Positions 8,921-17,694 of a stretch of 64,000 nt of DNA are shown here, one piece after another; position 1 is the first letter of the stretch; every line of letters begins with the position of its first letter. Under the pieces are notes generated by a model. That model saw only the letters and a program-made list of their open reading frames with translations. It ran no database searches and had not been told where the DNA came from. Made by a program: the position numbers and the translations under genes. This stretch comes from JAXMCK01 sp046349395 (GTDB lineage Bacteria > Pseudomonadota > Alphaproteobacteria > Geminicoccales > Geminicoccaceae), in the NCBI GenBank assembly GCA_046349395.1, contig JAXMCK010000007.1:434001-498000 (forward strand), in the 5' to 3' direction.

Positions 8921-11161
8921 ATGACAACGTTCACGGTGACGACCACCGCGGATTCGCTCGACCCGAACGACGGCAAGCTGAGCCTGCGAGAGGCGCTGAA
9001 CGCGGCGAACCGAACGGCCGCCGCCGACCGGATCGAGTTCGCGTCGAACCTGGAGGGCAAGACCCTCGTCCTGACGCGCGGCCAGCTGGAGATCACCGCG
9101 AGCGTCACCATCGACGGCGATCCCGACCGGGACCGTGTCGGCGTGATCATCGATCAGCGGACCGTTACCCAGGGCGAATATGCCGACGCTCGCGTCCTCG
9201 CGGTCGGCGGCCACGGTGTGAAGAGCACCATTCTTGGCGTCACGATCACCGGCGGGGCGACCACACTGGAGATCACCGACGCGAAATGGGGGTCCGGCAC
9301 GGGTGGTGGAATCAAGCTGATCGATGGTGCCGAACTCCATCTCGATCACTGTTCCATCCAGAACAACGCGGCCCTCGGCATTCAGTATGAAGGCGGCGAT
9401 GGCGGCTTCGCCGGAGGCGTATACGTTTCGGATGGTGCGCTGTTCCTGAGGAACTCCTCAGTCATCAACAACTTCTCAGAATACTGTGGCGGCATCGGTG
9501 CTGGATACGCCAGCAACAGCCATGTCGTCGTTCAGAACTCTACGGTAGCGAACAACACCGTGGGTGGCATCTGGGGCGGCGATGTCACGCTGATCAACTC
9601 GACCGTAACGGCGAACTACGGCAGCGTACCGGACACTTCCGCTGGCATTGACTGCGATGTTCTAACGATCATCAACAGCATCGTGCTCGGCAATAGCGAC
9701 GATTACTCCAGCAGTGATATACAAGCCAGATCCATCCTGTCGAACGGACACAACATCGTCGGCCGGGTGCAAGGCTCCATGCCTCTCGATCTGGTAGGCG
9801 TCGATCCTCAGAGTGTCTTCCGACACCTGGATGGCAACGGGGGCGGCAAGCTGGCTCTCGTCAACGGTGCCTGGGTGGCGCCTCTGCTGGACGACTCGCA
9901 CAATCCCACGCTCGCCGCCGCTGATCCGGCGACGGCAGGCGACATGGACCAGCGTGGGGCGACCCGACCGAGCCCCCAAGGCAGCCTGCCCGACATTGGC
10001 GCCTTCGAGCTTAACCAGACGGTCAAGGTGTCCCACGAGCCGTCGGCCGGCAGCGATGTCCTCAAGGGGACGCCAACGGCCGACTTGCTGCACGGGCTTG
10101 CCGGCGACGACGTAATCTTTGCCCTCGGGGGCAATGATGTTGTGTTCGGCGGGCAAGGCAAGGACGCGCTCTTCGGCGGCAATGGTCCCGATCGCTTGGA
10201 TGGCGGGATCGGCAACGACCTGCTGCAAGGCGGACGCGGCGACGACCGGCTCGACGGCGGCAGCGGCAGCGACACCGCATCCTATGCCGACGCCGAGCGC
10301 GGGGTGCGGGTCGACCTCGTTCGGACGGACGCCCAGGTGACCGGCAGCGGCGCCGATACGCTGCTGCACATCGAAAACCTCGTCGGCAGCAACTTTGATG
10401 ATCATCTTCGCGGCGATGGTGGCGCGAACCGCATCGACGGCCTGAGTGGCTACGACGTTATCGAGGGCCGAGGCGGAGACGACATCCTCAGCAGCGATCA
10501 CGGGGCAAGGCTAGATGGGGGCGACGGTGACGATATTCTTCGGGGTGACACGCTGCTCATCGGCGGAAAGGGAGATGATCAGCTTTTCGGCGGCCCCCAT
10601 TTCGCTACGGCTAGCTATGCAACGGCAACGTCTGGCGTCGTCGTGGACCTGGACATAGAAGGCCCACAACAAACAGAGGGCGCCGGCACAGACACTCTAT
10701 ACTCGATGGTAAACGTAACCGGTAGCGCCTTTGCAGATATTTTACGCGGGAACGAATCTGATAACATGATCAAAGGCGGGGCTGGCGACGACATTCTTTA
10801 CGGGGATGCAGGTGACGGCGAGGGAATAGGCGATTATTTATTCGGCGGCGCTGGACGGGACCATTTCGTCTACGATCTCCCCAGCCTTTCATCAGGTATG
10901 CTGACCGGTTTTGTCGAGGATTTCGAAGGCGCTGGATCCCCTGGAGGCGACCTGATCGACCTGTCCGGCCTGAGCTCCGGCGAGCTCCTCTTCCAAGGCA
11001 CTGCTCAATTCACTGACATCAATCAGGTACGAATCACCAATGCTTTTGCTACTACAGTGGAAGTAAATCTAAGTGGAAACAAGTCGGCTGAAATCGTTAT
11101 CGAGGTGCGAGGTGAAGACGTCACCCCCAGCCACTTGACCGCCGCCGACTTCATCCTATGA
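8921..11161 (+). CDS. Secreted RTX protein with CSLREA-type N-terminus and beta-helix
   Basis: 746 residues; the ATG has a GGGAGG site 5-10 nt upstream. Residues about 1-60 resemble a CSLREA N-terminal segment (KLSLREALNAAN). Residues about 60-370 look like a right-handed parallel beta-helix rich in N-S-T/V-N-N turns (CSIQNNAALG, SSVINNFS, STVANNTVGG). From about 375 there are many calcium-binding nonapeptides of the GGxGxDxLx type in three blocks, and the C-terminus ends LTAADFIL. No N-terminal signal peptide is seen, consistent with type I secretion through a C-terminal signal. No T1SS genes are in the window. The 3' third (about 10600-11150) is visibly more AT-rich than the rest. Adhesin or surface enzyme are both possible; no catalytic motif was recognised. 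Confidence 0.85.
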   Translation: MTTFTVTTTADSLDPNDGKLSLREALNAANRTAAADRIEFASNLEGKTLVLTRGQLEITASVTIDGDPDRDRVGVIIDQRTVTQGEYADARVLAVGGHGVKSTILGVTITGGATTLEITDAKWGSGTGGGIKLIDGAELHLDHCSIQNNAALGIQYEGGDGGFAGGVYVSDGALFLRNSSVINNFSEYCGGIGAGYASNSHVVVQNSTVANNTVGGIWGGDVTLINSTVTANYGSVPDTSAGIDCDVLTIINSIVLGNSDDYSSSDIQARSILSNGHNIVGRVQGSMPLDLVGVDPQSVFRHLDGNGGGKLALVNGAWVAPLLDDSHNPTLAAADPATAGDMDQRGATRPSPQGSLPDIGAFELNQTVKVSHEPSAGSDVLKGTPTADLLHGLAGDDVIFALGGNDVVFGGQGKDALFGGNGPDRLDGGIGNDLLQGGRGDDRLDGGSGSDTASYADAERGVRVDLVRTDAQVTGSGADTLLHIENLVGSNFDDHLRGDGGANRIDGLSGYDVIEGRGGDDILSSDHGARLDGGDGDDILRGDTLLIGGKGDDQLFGGPHFATASYATATSGVVVDLDIEGPQQTEGAGTDTLYSMVNVTGSAFADILRGNESDNMIKGGAGDDILYGDAGDGEGIGDYLFGGAGRDHFVYDLPSLSSGMLTGFVEDFEGAGSPGGDLIDLSGLSSGELLFQGTAQFTDINQVRITNAFATTVEVNLSGNKSAEIVIEVRGEDVTPSHLTAADFIL

Positions 11162-11244
11162 CCCTCGCCATCGCCCGAAAACCGTAGCGGGAACGTCACC
11201 CCCACCCCGTCCGTTCCGGAAGCTACTTACCGGAGCATAGAGCG

Positions 11245-11757
11245 ATGCACGCCAGAAGCCTGGCGCTGATGCTCGCTGCCCTCGTGCTGGCCTCGGCTGC
11301 ACGGGCGCAGGAGCAGGGCCCCGTGGTGTTCGAGGAGAAAGGCGTGGCCTCCTATTACGGCGAGGACTTCCACGGCAAGAAGACCGCCAGCGGCGAGCCC
11401 TTCGACCAGAACGCCATGACGGCGGCCCACCCCAAGCTGCCGCTGGGCACCGAGGTGACGGTCACCAACGAGGCGACGGGGAAGAAGGTCGAGGTCGAGA
11501 TCAACGATCGCGGCCCCTATGCCGACGACCGCGAGATCGACCTGTCCAAGGGTGCCGCCAGGAAGCTCGGGATCACGCAGCAGGGCGTGGCGGAGGTGAA
11601 GATCGAGGCGACGAAGGAGCAGGTCGAGGAGGCCGTCGACACGCCGAAGGAGGTGCCGAAGGTCGAGGCCGAGCTGAAGGACGCCCGCAGGGCCGCCGCC
11701 GCCGACGGCACCCCGCAGCCGCAGCCCGCACCGAAGCTGGACCCGCCCGCGAACTGA
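11245..11757 (+). CDS. RlpA-like double-psi beta-barrel protein, secreted
   Basis: 170 residues. An N-terminal Sec signal ends at A-R-A about residue 21; there is no lipobox cysteine, so unlike E. coli RlpA it is probably soluble in the periplasm. Residues about 30-115 form the RlpA/DPBB domain: GVASYYGEDFHGKKTASGEPFD, LPLGTEVTVTNEATGKKVEVEINDRGPY and the R-x-I-D-L-S motif. The Asp in NDRGPY matches the conserved catalytic Asp of lytic transglycosylases. The last 55 residues are acidic and proline/alanine-rich, and no SPOR domain is present. Likely role: cutting naked glycan strands in peptidoglycan. Confidence 0.85.
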   Translation: MHARSLALMLAALVLASAARAQEQGPVVFEEKGVASYYGEDFHGKKTASGEPFDQNAMTAAHPKLPLGTEVTVTNEATGKKVEVEINDRGPYADDREIDLSKGAARKLGITQQGVAEVKIEATKEQVEEAVDTPKEVPKVEAELKDARRAAAADGTPQPQPAPKLDPPAN

Positions 11758-11769
11758 GCGGGCCGCCAC

Positions 11770-12930
11770 TTACCCCGTCGCGATCGTCAGCACCGGCAGC
11801 GACAGCGGCTTGCCGCTCTCGGCGAGGTTGAACAGCAGCATGACGAGCGTGAAGAGCTGCTTCGAGCGCTCGTCCTCCTGACCGATGAAGTACCACTGTC
11901 CCTCGTAGCGCGCCGAGACGAAGGCATCGACCGGCGGCAGCACCGAGCTGCGGACGTGCACGTCGGGCGCGAACAGCCGGATCGGGCTCCGCACGGGTGC
12001 CGCCCCTTCCTGCCCCGGCCGGTCGACCGCACTGGCGAGATCGCCCAGGATCTCGATCAGCGATCGTGTCCGCAGGCGGATCTCGCCCGGCCGCAGCATC
12101 GGGCTCATCGCGAAGACGAGCGGAAACTCCGTCTGCGTCGCGTCGAGCTGCAGCGTCTTGCGCACCCGCTGCTCGGCCGCCAGCAGGTCCGGATCGCCGT
12201 TGCGCCGGTCGATGACGACGTAGATCTGCTTGCCGTCGCCGCTCGCCTTGCCCGCGTCCTCGTCCTTCTTGGCGTTCTTGTCCGCGGGCACCTTGCCCGA
12301 TGCCGTCTTCGCCGTCCTGCCGTCGCGCGGATCGAGCGTGGCGATCAGCCAACCGGCGCGCCGCAGCCTGTCGAGGTCCGTGACGAGCTCGACGAACTCC
12401 GGATCGGCACCCGCCGAGTCGAGCGAGCCGCCGATCTCGTTGTGGTACGAGCCGATCGAGTGCAGCCCGATGCCGAAGACGAGCCGCAGCGGCACGCCGG
12501 CCAGCATCAGGCCGAACAGGTCCTGCGGTGCCAAGGGTGCCAGCAGCGTCTGCGCGAAGTCCGCCCCGACCAGCGGCGTGTACGTCACCGTCGGATTGTC
12601 GCTGAAGGTGCCCTGGACGCTGATGTTGGCCGTGTTGTCGACGGTGATCGCACTGCTGCCGAGATCCTGCAGCGTCGCCGCGAGCGTCGCCTGCCCCTGC
12701 ATCTGGTAGCCGGCGACGAGCTGGCTCACCGAGACGAAGGTCGGATAGTCGTCGTAGCGCAGCTTGACGACGTTCAGCAGCACCTGCCGCTTGGCGGCGT
12801 CGCCGATGGCATCCGCATAATCGATCTGGTCGACCCGGATGCTGCGTGGACCGATGCCCGTGCAGCCCGCCAGCGCCAGCACGGCCACAACGGCCAGCCC
12901 GACCGCCGGGCGGCTCCGACGCTGCCGCAT
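11770..12930 (-). CDS. Predicted lipoprotein of unknown function
   Basis: 386 residues. The N-terminus has basic residues, a hydrophobic core and a lipobox ending A-L-A-G-C, so it is a predicted lipoprotein. The segment after it, with L-L-N-V-V-K-L-R-Y-D-D-Y-P, looks like a conserved but uncharacterised envelope lipoprotein module. A central low-complexity charged region (about residues 215-245, K/D/A-rich) separates two folded parts. I do not recognise an enzymatic motif. It ends 12 nt from the RlpA-like gene (convergent) and starts divergently from the osmoprotectant operon, with three dyads in the shared 243-nt region. Confidence 0.75.
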   Translation of the reverse strand: MRQRRSRPAVGLAVVAVLALAGCTGIGPRSIRVDQIDYADAIGDAAKRQVLLNVVKLRYDDYPTFVSVSQLVAGYQMQGQATLAATLQDLGSSAITVDNTANISVQGTFSDNPTVTYTPLVGADFAQTLLAPLAPQDLFGLMLAGVPLRLVFGIGLHSIGSYHNEIGGSLDSAGADPEFVELVTDLDRLRRAGWLIATLDPRDGRTAKTASGKVPADKNAKKDEDAGKASGDGKQIYVVIDRRNGDPDLLAAEQRVRKTLQLDATQTEFPLVFAMSPMLRPGEIRLRTRSLIEILGDLASAVDRPGQEGAAPVRSPIRLFAPDVHVRSSVLPPVDAFVSARYEGQWYFIGQEDERSKQLFTLVMLLFNLAESGKPLSLPVLTIATG

Positions 12931-13057
12931 CCCACGTCCCCATCAGGCTGTCGGGCGCCTACGGGCGTCTCCTGTCACGGCGGCGAGCGGAGGCGCAAGC
13001 CGGGGCGAAGCCGCCTGTTCGCATTGTAACGGCGCCGACATCGTTACGATATACCTA

Positions 13058-13086
13058 TTGATTCTGTCGACTTTATCGACAATCAA
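13058..13086. promoter_or_regulatory. Dyad in the divergent lipoprotein/osmoprotectant promoter region
   Basis: TTGAT-TC-TGTCGA-CTTTA-TCGACA-ATCAA: inner 6-bp arms around a 5-nt centre, extended by 5-bp outer arms with a two-base bulge. A second inverted repeat, GTAACG...CGTTAC, lies just left at 13026-13047. The position between divergent starts (12930 and 13174) and the AT-richer composition suit an operator for a dimeric regulator. No consensus was matched. Confidence 0.45.
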
Positions 13087-13113
13087 TTCGCCCGGTCTCC
13101 TGCCACCGATCCT

Positions 13114-13149
13114 GCCGTACGGACGTTGTGCGTCCGACGCCCTTACGGC
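13114..13149. promoter_or_regulatory. Inverted repeat in the leader of the osmoprotectant operon
   Basis: Inner arms CGGACG / CGTCCG (13120-13125, 13131-13136) around TTGTG, with outer arms GCCGTA / TACGGC (13114-13119, 13144-13149) separated asymmetrically. It lies 24 nt before the binding-protein ATG and could fold in the mRNA leader or serve as a protein site. Function not established. Confidence 0.35.
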
Positions 13150-13173
13150 CAGCCGCACAGCCGAGGTTGCACG

Positions 13174-14091
13174 ATGTTCCGAACCTACCGCCGCATGCTC
13201 CCGATCGTCATCGCCCTCTTCCTGCTCACCGCCGGTGCCCGCGCGCAGGTCGTCGTCGGCTCGAAGCTCGACACCGAGGCGACGCTCCTCGGCAACATGA
13301 TCCTGCTGACGCTCGAAGCGAACGGCATCGCGACCGAGGACCGGACGACGCTCGGCGGCACGCCGGTCGTGCGCAAGGCGATCACCGCCGGCGAGATCGA
13401 CATCTATCCCGAGTACACGGGCAACGCGGCCTTCTTCTTCAACAAGGCCGACGATCCGGTGTGGAAGGACCTGAACCAGGGCTACGAGACGGCGAAGAAG
13501 CTCGATTACGACGCCAACAAGATCGTCTGGCTCTCCCCGGCACCGGCGAACAACACCTGGGCCATCGCCGTCCGCAAGGAAGTAGCGGATGCGCAGAACC
13601 TGAAGACGCTGTCCGACCTCGGCCGCTACGTCGCGGGCGGCGGCAAGGTCGTGCTGGCCGCATCGTCGGAGTTCGTGAACTCGGCGGGCGCACTTCCCGC
13701 CTTCCAGACGGCCTACGGCTTCACCCTGAAGCCCGAGCAGCTGATCGTCCTCTCGGGCGGCGACACGGCGGCCACCATCAAGGCCGCGGCCGACCAGACC
13801 AACGGTGCGAACGCCGCCATGGTCTACGGCACCGATGCCGGCATCGCCGCCTCGGGCCTCGTCGTGCTCGACGACGACAAGAGCGTGCAGCCCGTCTACG
13901 CGCCGGCCCCCATCGTCCGCGAGGCCGTGCTGCAGGCGAACCCGAAGATCGCCGACGCCCTCCGGCCCGTCTTCGCGAGCCTCGATCGCGAGACCCTGCA
14001 GGAGCTGAACGGCCGCATCCAGCTCGGCGGTGAGCCCGCCCGCGACGTGGCGCAGGACTATCTCACCTCCAAGGGTCTCCTGTCGAACTGA
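13174..14091 (+). CDS. osmF: Osmoprotectant (glycine betaine/choline-type) ABC substrate-binding protein
   Basis: 305 residues from the ATG at 13174; the upstream frame to 13126 is left out because the signal peptide starts here. A Sec signal (hydrophobic core, cleavage after A-R-A near residue 24) precedes the OpuAC-type domain. Visible family patterns: VVGSKLDTEATLLGNM near the N-terminus, GEIDIYPEYTGNA, and the C-terminal RPVFASLDRETLQELNGRI. These match YehZ/OsmF and OpuBC proteins that bind quaternary ammonium solutes. Gene order (binding protein, permease, ATPase, permease) is that of E. coli yehZYXW. The actual ligand and osmotic induction are inferred from the family. Confidence 0.9.
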   Translation: MFRTYRRMLPIVIALFLLTAGARAQVVVGSKLDTEATLLGNMILLTLEANGIATEDRTTLGGTPVVRKAITAGEIDIYPEYTGNAAFFFNKADDPVWKDLNQGYETAKKLDYDANKIVWLSPAPANNTWAIAVRKEVADAQNLKTLSDLGRYVAGGGKVVLAASSEFVNSAGALPAFQTAYGFTLKPEQLIVLSGGDTAATIKAAADQTNGANAAMVYGTDAGIAASGLVVLDDDKSVQPVYAPAPIVREAVLQANPKIADALRPVFASLDRETLQELNGRIQLGGEPARDVAQDYLTSKGLLSN

Positions 14092-14097
14092 CCACCG

Positions 14098-15297
14098 ATG
14101 GCGACCGTCGGCGTCCTCGCCGGAATCGACACGGCTGACGAGCGTCCGGTGCGGCTGCCGGACCGCCTGGGCCTGCTCGCCTGCCTCGCGGGCGGCCTCG
14201 GCACGTCCCTCCTGCCCCTTCTCGTCTTCAAGGCCAACAGGATCGCCGCCGGTGACCCGCTGCGCGTCACCGCGGCCTTGCCACCTGTCACCGCCACGAT
14301 TCTTCTTCTGGTCCTCGCCGCCGCTGGTCTCGTCGTCCTCTTCGTCCGCAACCCGGTCGTCCGGCTCGCCGCGGCCGTCACGGGCCTCGTCGCCCTCACC
14401 CTCGCCGTCGGCCACGGCGCCACCACGCTCGTCGCCGACGGTGAACGCTACGCGCGCGTGGCCCTGGGGGGTGCTTTCTGGGTCCTGCTCGTCACGCTGG
14501 CCCTGCTCGTCACCGACGCCATGGCGCGCCTTCGCTTCGGCCCCCTGGCGCGGATCGCCGCCCTCGCCATCACCGCGGCCGCGGTGGCGGCCCTCTTCGC
14601 CTCGGGCAGCTGGAACGATCTCTCCGTGATGCGCGAATACGCCTCGCGCTCGACCACCTTCTGGCGCGAGGCGGAGCGCCACGTCCTGCTCTCCGTCGGC
14701 TCGCTGGCCGCCGCCGCCCTGGTCGGCCTGCCGCTCGGCGTCCTGGCCCACCGCCGGCCGCGCCTGCGGGCCGCCATGCTGCAGACGCTGAACCTGATCC
14801 AGACGATCCCCAGCATCGCGCTGTTCGGCATCCTGATGGCACCGCTGGGCTACCTCGCCGCCAACGTGCCCCTCGCCGCCGCCCTCGGCATTCGCGGCAT
14901 CGGTGTCGCCCCGGCACTCCTGGCCCTCTTCCTCTACGCGCTGCTGCCGGTGGTCGCGAACACCGTCATCGGCCTCGGCCAAGTGGCACCCGCCGTGGTC
15001 GACGCCGCCCGCGGCATGGGCCTCACCGACCGCCAGATCCTGACCCGGATCGAGCTGCCGCTCGCCTTCCCGGTCATCCTCACCGGCATCCGGATCGTGC
15101 TAGTGCAGAGCATCGGCCTCGTCACCGTGGCGGCCCTCATCGGCGGCGGCGGCTTCGGCACCTTCGTCTTCCAGGGCATCGGCCAGACCGCGATGGACCT
15201 CGTGCTGCTGGGCGCCATCCCGACCGTGGCCCTGGCCTTCGCCGCCGCCGTCCTGCTCGACGCCGCGGTCGACTTCAGCCGGCGGGGAACGCCATGA
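14098..15297 (+). CDS. yehY: Osmoprotectant ABC transporter permease (YehY type)
   Basis: 399 residues, near E. coli YehY length. The N-terminal half has several extra membrane helices not needed for the ABC core. The BPD-type permease domain fills the C-terminal half, with the EAA loop around VVDAARGMGLTDRQILTRIELPLAFPVI and the preceding QTIPSIALFGILMAPLGYL. The start 6 nt after the binding-protein stop has no strong ribosome-binding site, so coupling is likely. Its last codons overlap the ATPase start (ATGA). Confidence 0.9.
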   Translation: MATVGVLAGIDTADERPVRLPDRLGLLACLAGGLGTSLLPLLVFKANRIAAGDPLRVTAALPPVTATILLLVLAAAGLVVLFVRNPVVRLAAAVTGLVALTLAVGHGATTLVADGERYARVALGGAFWVLLVTLALLVTDAMARLRFGPLARIAALAITAAAVAALFASGSWNDLSVMREYASRSTTFWREAERHVLLSVGSLAAAALVGLPLGVLAHRRPRLRAAMLQTLNLIQTIPSIALFGILMAPLGYLAANVPLAAALGIRGIGVAPALLALFLYALLPVVANTVIGLGQVAPAVVDAARGMGLTDRQILTRIELPLAFPVILTGIRIVLVQSIGLVTVAALIGGGGFGTFVFQGIGQTAMDLVLLGAIPTVALAFAAAVLLDAAVDFSRRGTP

Positions 15298-16229
15298 TCG
15301 AGCTCGAAGGCCTCACCAAGCGCTACGCCACGCGCACCGTCGTCGACTCCGTCTCGATGACGATCCCGTCCGGCAGCATCGCCGTCATGGTCGGCAGCTC
15401 GGGGTCCGGCAAGTCGACCGTGCTGCGCATGATCAACCGGCTCGTCACCCCCAGCGCCGGCCACGTCCTGATCGACGGCGAGGACACCTCCACCGTCCCC
15501 GAGCACGAGCTACGCCGCCGGATCGGCTACGCCATCCAGGGCCACGGCCTCTTCCCGCACCGCACCGTGGCCGACAACATCGCCACCGTCCCGCGTCTCC
15601 TCGGCTGGGACAAGCGCCGCGTCGACGACCGAGTCGAGGAGCTACTCACCCTCTTCGAGCTCGACCCCGCCGAGTTCGCCCGCAAATATCCGCACCAGCT
15701 ATCGGGGGGTCAGCAGCAACGCGTCGGTGTCGCCCGCGCCCTCGCCGCCGGCCCCAACATCCTCCTCATGGACGAACCGTTCGGCGCGCTCGATGCCATC
15801 ATCCGCGGCAAGGCCCAGACGGACCTGCTCGCCATCCAGCGCCGCCTGAAGACGACGATCGTGCTGGTCACCCACGACATGGACGAGGCGTTCCAGCTCG
15901 GCGACCGCATCGCCGTGCTCGATCAGGGCCGCCTGCTCCAGTACGCGCCGCCGGCCGAACTCGTGACCGACCCCGCCGACGAGTTCGTCGCCCGCCTCCT
16001 CGGCACCGCCGACCGCTCCTTCAAGCTCCTCTCGCTCACCACCGCCGGCGACGTCGCCCGCCCCGGCCCGGCGCAGGGCCAGCCGATTCCCGCCCCGACC
16101 TCCTTGCGCGATGTCCTGGCCCATCTCTTGTGGACCGGTGCCGCCGCGGCACCGGTGGCGACCGCCGACGGCGCCCCGCTCGGCCGCGTCACGCTGGAAG
16201 ACATCGCAAACTACGGGCGCCGTCCTTGA
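15294..16229 (+). CDS. yehX: Osmoprotectant ABC transporter ATP-binding protein (YehX/ProV type)
   Basis: 311 residues. Walker A GSSGSGKST, Q-loop AIQGHGLFPHRTV, signature LSGGQQQRVGVARAL, Walker B ILLMDEPFGALD, H-loop VTHDMDEA. The GYAIQGHGLFPHRTVADNIATVPRLLGW stretch is characteristic of quaternary-amine ATPases. After residue about 240 a partial CBS-like segment remains (APVATADGAPLGRVTLEDIANY), shorter than the tandem CBS of ProV/OpuAA, so ionic-strength sensing may be reduced. It overlaps both neighbours by 4 nt. Confidence 0.92.
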   Translation: MIELEGLTKRYATRTVVDSVSMTIPSGSIAVMVGSSGSGKSTVLRMINRLVTPSAGHVLIDGEDTSTVPEHELRRRIGYAIQGHGLFPHRTVADNIATVPRLLGWDKRRVDDRVEELLTLFELDPAEFARKYPHQLSGGQQQRVGVARALAAGPNILLMDEPFGALDAIIRGKAQTDLLAIQRRLKTTIVLVTHDMDEAFQLGDRIAVLDQGRLLQYAPPAELVTDPADEFVARLLGTADRSFKLLSLTTAGDVARPGPAQGQPIPAPTSLRDVLAHLLWTGAAAAPVATADGAPLGRVTLEDIANYGRRP

Positions 16230-16984
16230 GGCTCTCCTGGCCCGTCCTGCTTCGGCTGGCCGCCCTGGCGCTGCTGGTCGCCTTCCTGCTCACGCCGACG
16301 AGCTTCGCCCCGCTCTTCGCCCCGCTGACGACGAACGGCGCCCCGCCGATCTACACCCAGAGCAGCCTGCTCTCGCTGACGGCCGCCCATCTCCTGATCG
16401 TCCTGGTGGCAGCACTCGCCAGCACGCTCGTCGCCGTGGGCCTCGGCATCTTCGTCACCCGCCCGGCCGGTGCGGAGTTCCTGCCGCTGTCCCGCTCGCT
16501 CGTGAACATCGGCCAGACCTTCCCGCCGGTCGCCGTGCTGGCTCTCGCCGTCCCCATCATGGGCTTCGGCACGGCCCCTACGCTCGTCGCCCTTTTCCTC
16601 TACGGCCTGCTGCCGATCTTCGAGAACACGCTGAGCGGTCTCGCCGGTGTGCCGCCCCAGGTTCTGGATGCTGCCAAGGGCATGGGCATGAGCGACCGCC
16701 AGCGCCTCCTCGGCGTCGAGCTGCCCTTGGCCCTGCCCGTCATCCTCGAAGGCATCCGCCTCTCGGTCGTCATCAATCTCGGCACGGCCACGATCGGCTC
16801 CACCGTCGCCGCGAAAGGCCTTGGCGAGGTCATCATCGCGGGCCTCCTCTCCGACAATACCGCCTTCATCCTCCAGGGCGGGCTCGTCGTCGGCCTCCTG
16901 GCGGTTCTGCTCTACGACGCCATGGGGGCTGCCGAGACCTGGATCGCGCGATCCATGGGCCTCGGGGCGAAGTCAGCGGCGTAA
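16226..16984 (+). CDS. yehW: Osmoprotectant ABC transporter permease (YehW type), TTG start
   Basis: 252 residues if started at the TTG at 16226, which overlaps the ATPase stop as TTGA; the frame runs back to 16130 but that part is arginine-rich and inside the preceding gene. Five to six membrane helices follow, with SLLSLTAAHLLIVLVAAL as the first permease-domain helix and the EAA loop VLDAAKGMGMSDRQRLLGVELPLALPVI. The EAA loops of this protein and the other permease of the operon are closely similar, as expected for a heterodimeric pore. A TTG start is unusual but no better in-frame start is visible. Confidence 0.88.
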   Translation: MRLSWPVLLRLAALALLVAFLLTPTSFAPLFAPLTTNGAPPIYTQSSLLSLTAAHLLIVLVAALASTLVAVGLGIFVTRPAGAEFLPLSRSLVNIGQTFPPVAVLALAVPIMGFGTAPTLVALFLYGLLPIFENTLSGLAGVPPQVLDAAKGMGMSDRQRLLGVELPLALPVILEGIRLSVVINLGTATIGSTVAAKGLGEVIIAGLLSDNTAFILQGGLVVGLLAVLLYDAMGAAETWIARSMGLGAKSAA

Positions 16985-17092
16985 CCCGCCGGTCGCGCGG
17001 ACAATCCGTTACAGTTTGCCCATCTCCCGCCATAGCGCCGCGACAGCTTCGGCCTAGCACCGGCACGCTCGATCGCCACAGAGGGGAGTTCG

Positions 17093-17599
17093 ATGAGCGC
17101 GCTGAAATCCACCGTGACCCGCGACGTGGTCACGCCCACCACCATGGTCCTGTTCGTCGTCTCGACCGTCACCGGCGTCATGCTGCTGTTCCACTGGTAT
17201 GGCGGCCTCGTTCACTTTTCTCACGAGTGGCTGAGCGTCGCCTTCTCGGCGATTGCGATCTGGCACCTCGTCAAGAACTGGCGCACCTTCACGATGTATT
17301 TCCGGCGCAGTCCGGCGATGTGGGCGCTCGCCACGAGCCTCGCACTCTCGCTCGTCTTCACCGGCCTCACCGGCAGCACCTCGGAGCGCGGCGGTCCGGG
17401 CGGCGTGCTGAACGCGCTCGCCGACGCGCCGCTGCAGTCGGTGGCACCCGTCTTCGGCATGACGCCCGACGCCGCCGCCGAGCGCCTACGCGCCGCCGGT
17501 GTCGAGGCCTTTACCACCGACACCTTGCGGGCCATCGGCGCCCGCAATGGCCGCAACGGTCCCGAGATCGCCATGCTGCTGGCCACCACCCCGCGCTGA
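17093..17599 (+). CDS. DUF4405-type membrane protein
   Basis: 168 residues, with a GAGGGGAG ribosome-binding site. Three to four membrane helices contain histidines at spaced positions (F-H-W-Y, H-F-S-H-E-W, W-H-L-V-K-N-W), a pattern like DUF4405 and b-type-haem membrane proteins. The C-terminal 60 residues form a soluble region resembling a small helical domain (GMTPDAAAERLRAAGVEAFTTDTLRAIG). The heme-binding idea is inference from histidine placement. It stands alone between the osmoprotectant operon and an ABC exporter. Confidence 0.75.
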   Translation: MSALKSTVTRDVVTPTTMVLFVVSTVTGVMLLFHWYGGLVHFSHEWLSVAFSAIAIWHLVKNWRTFTMYFRRSPAMWALATSLALSLVFTGLTGSTSERGGPGGVLNALADAPLQSVAPVFGMTPDAAAERLRAAGVEAFTTDTLRAIGARNGRNGPEIAMLLATTPR

Positions 17600-17694
17600 G
17601 GTGCGTTCCGTGCTGGCCCGGGAGGGCGGCGTGGCCTAGACCCGCCGCCGATCCCCCTTCCAGCAGCGGACCGGCAGCCATCCCTGTCTTCGGC

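Noticed and set aside
10060..10560. Repetitive DNA resembling a repeat array
   Set aside because: The periodicity is 27 bp and codes for RTX nonapeptides in frame; there are no identical repeats separated by unique spacers, so it is not CRISPR. The same holds for 42700-43500.
17007..17020. TACAGTTTG shared with the minC dyad arm
   Set aside because: Only nine bases match and no dyad surrounds this copy; it is compatible with chance.
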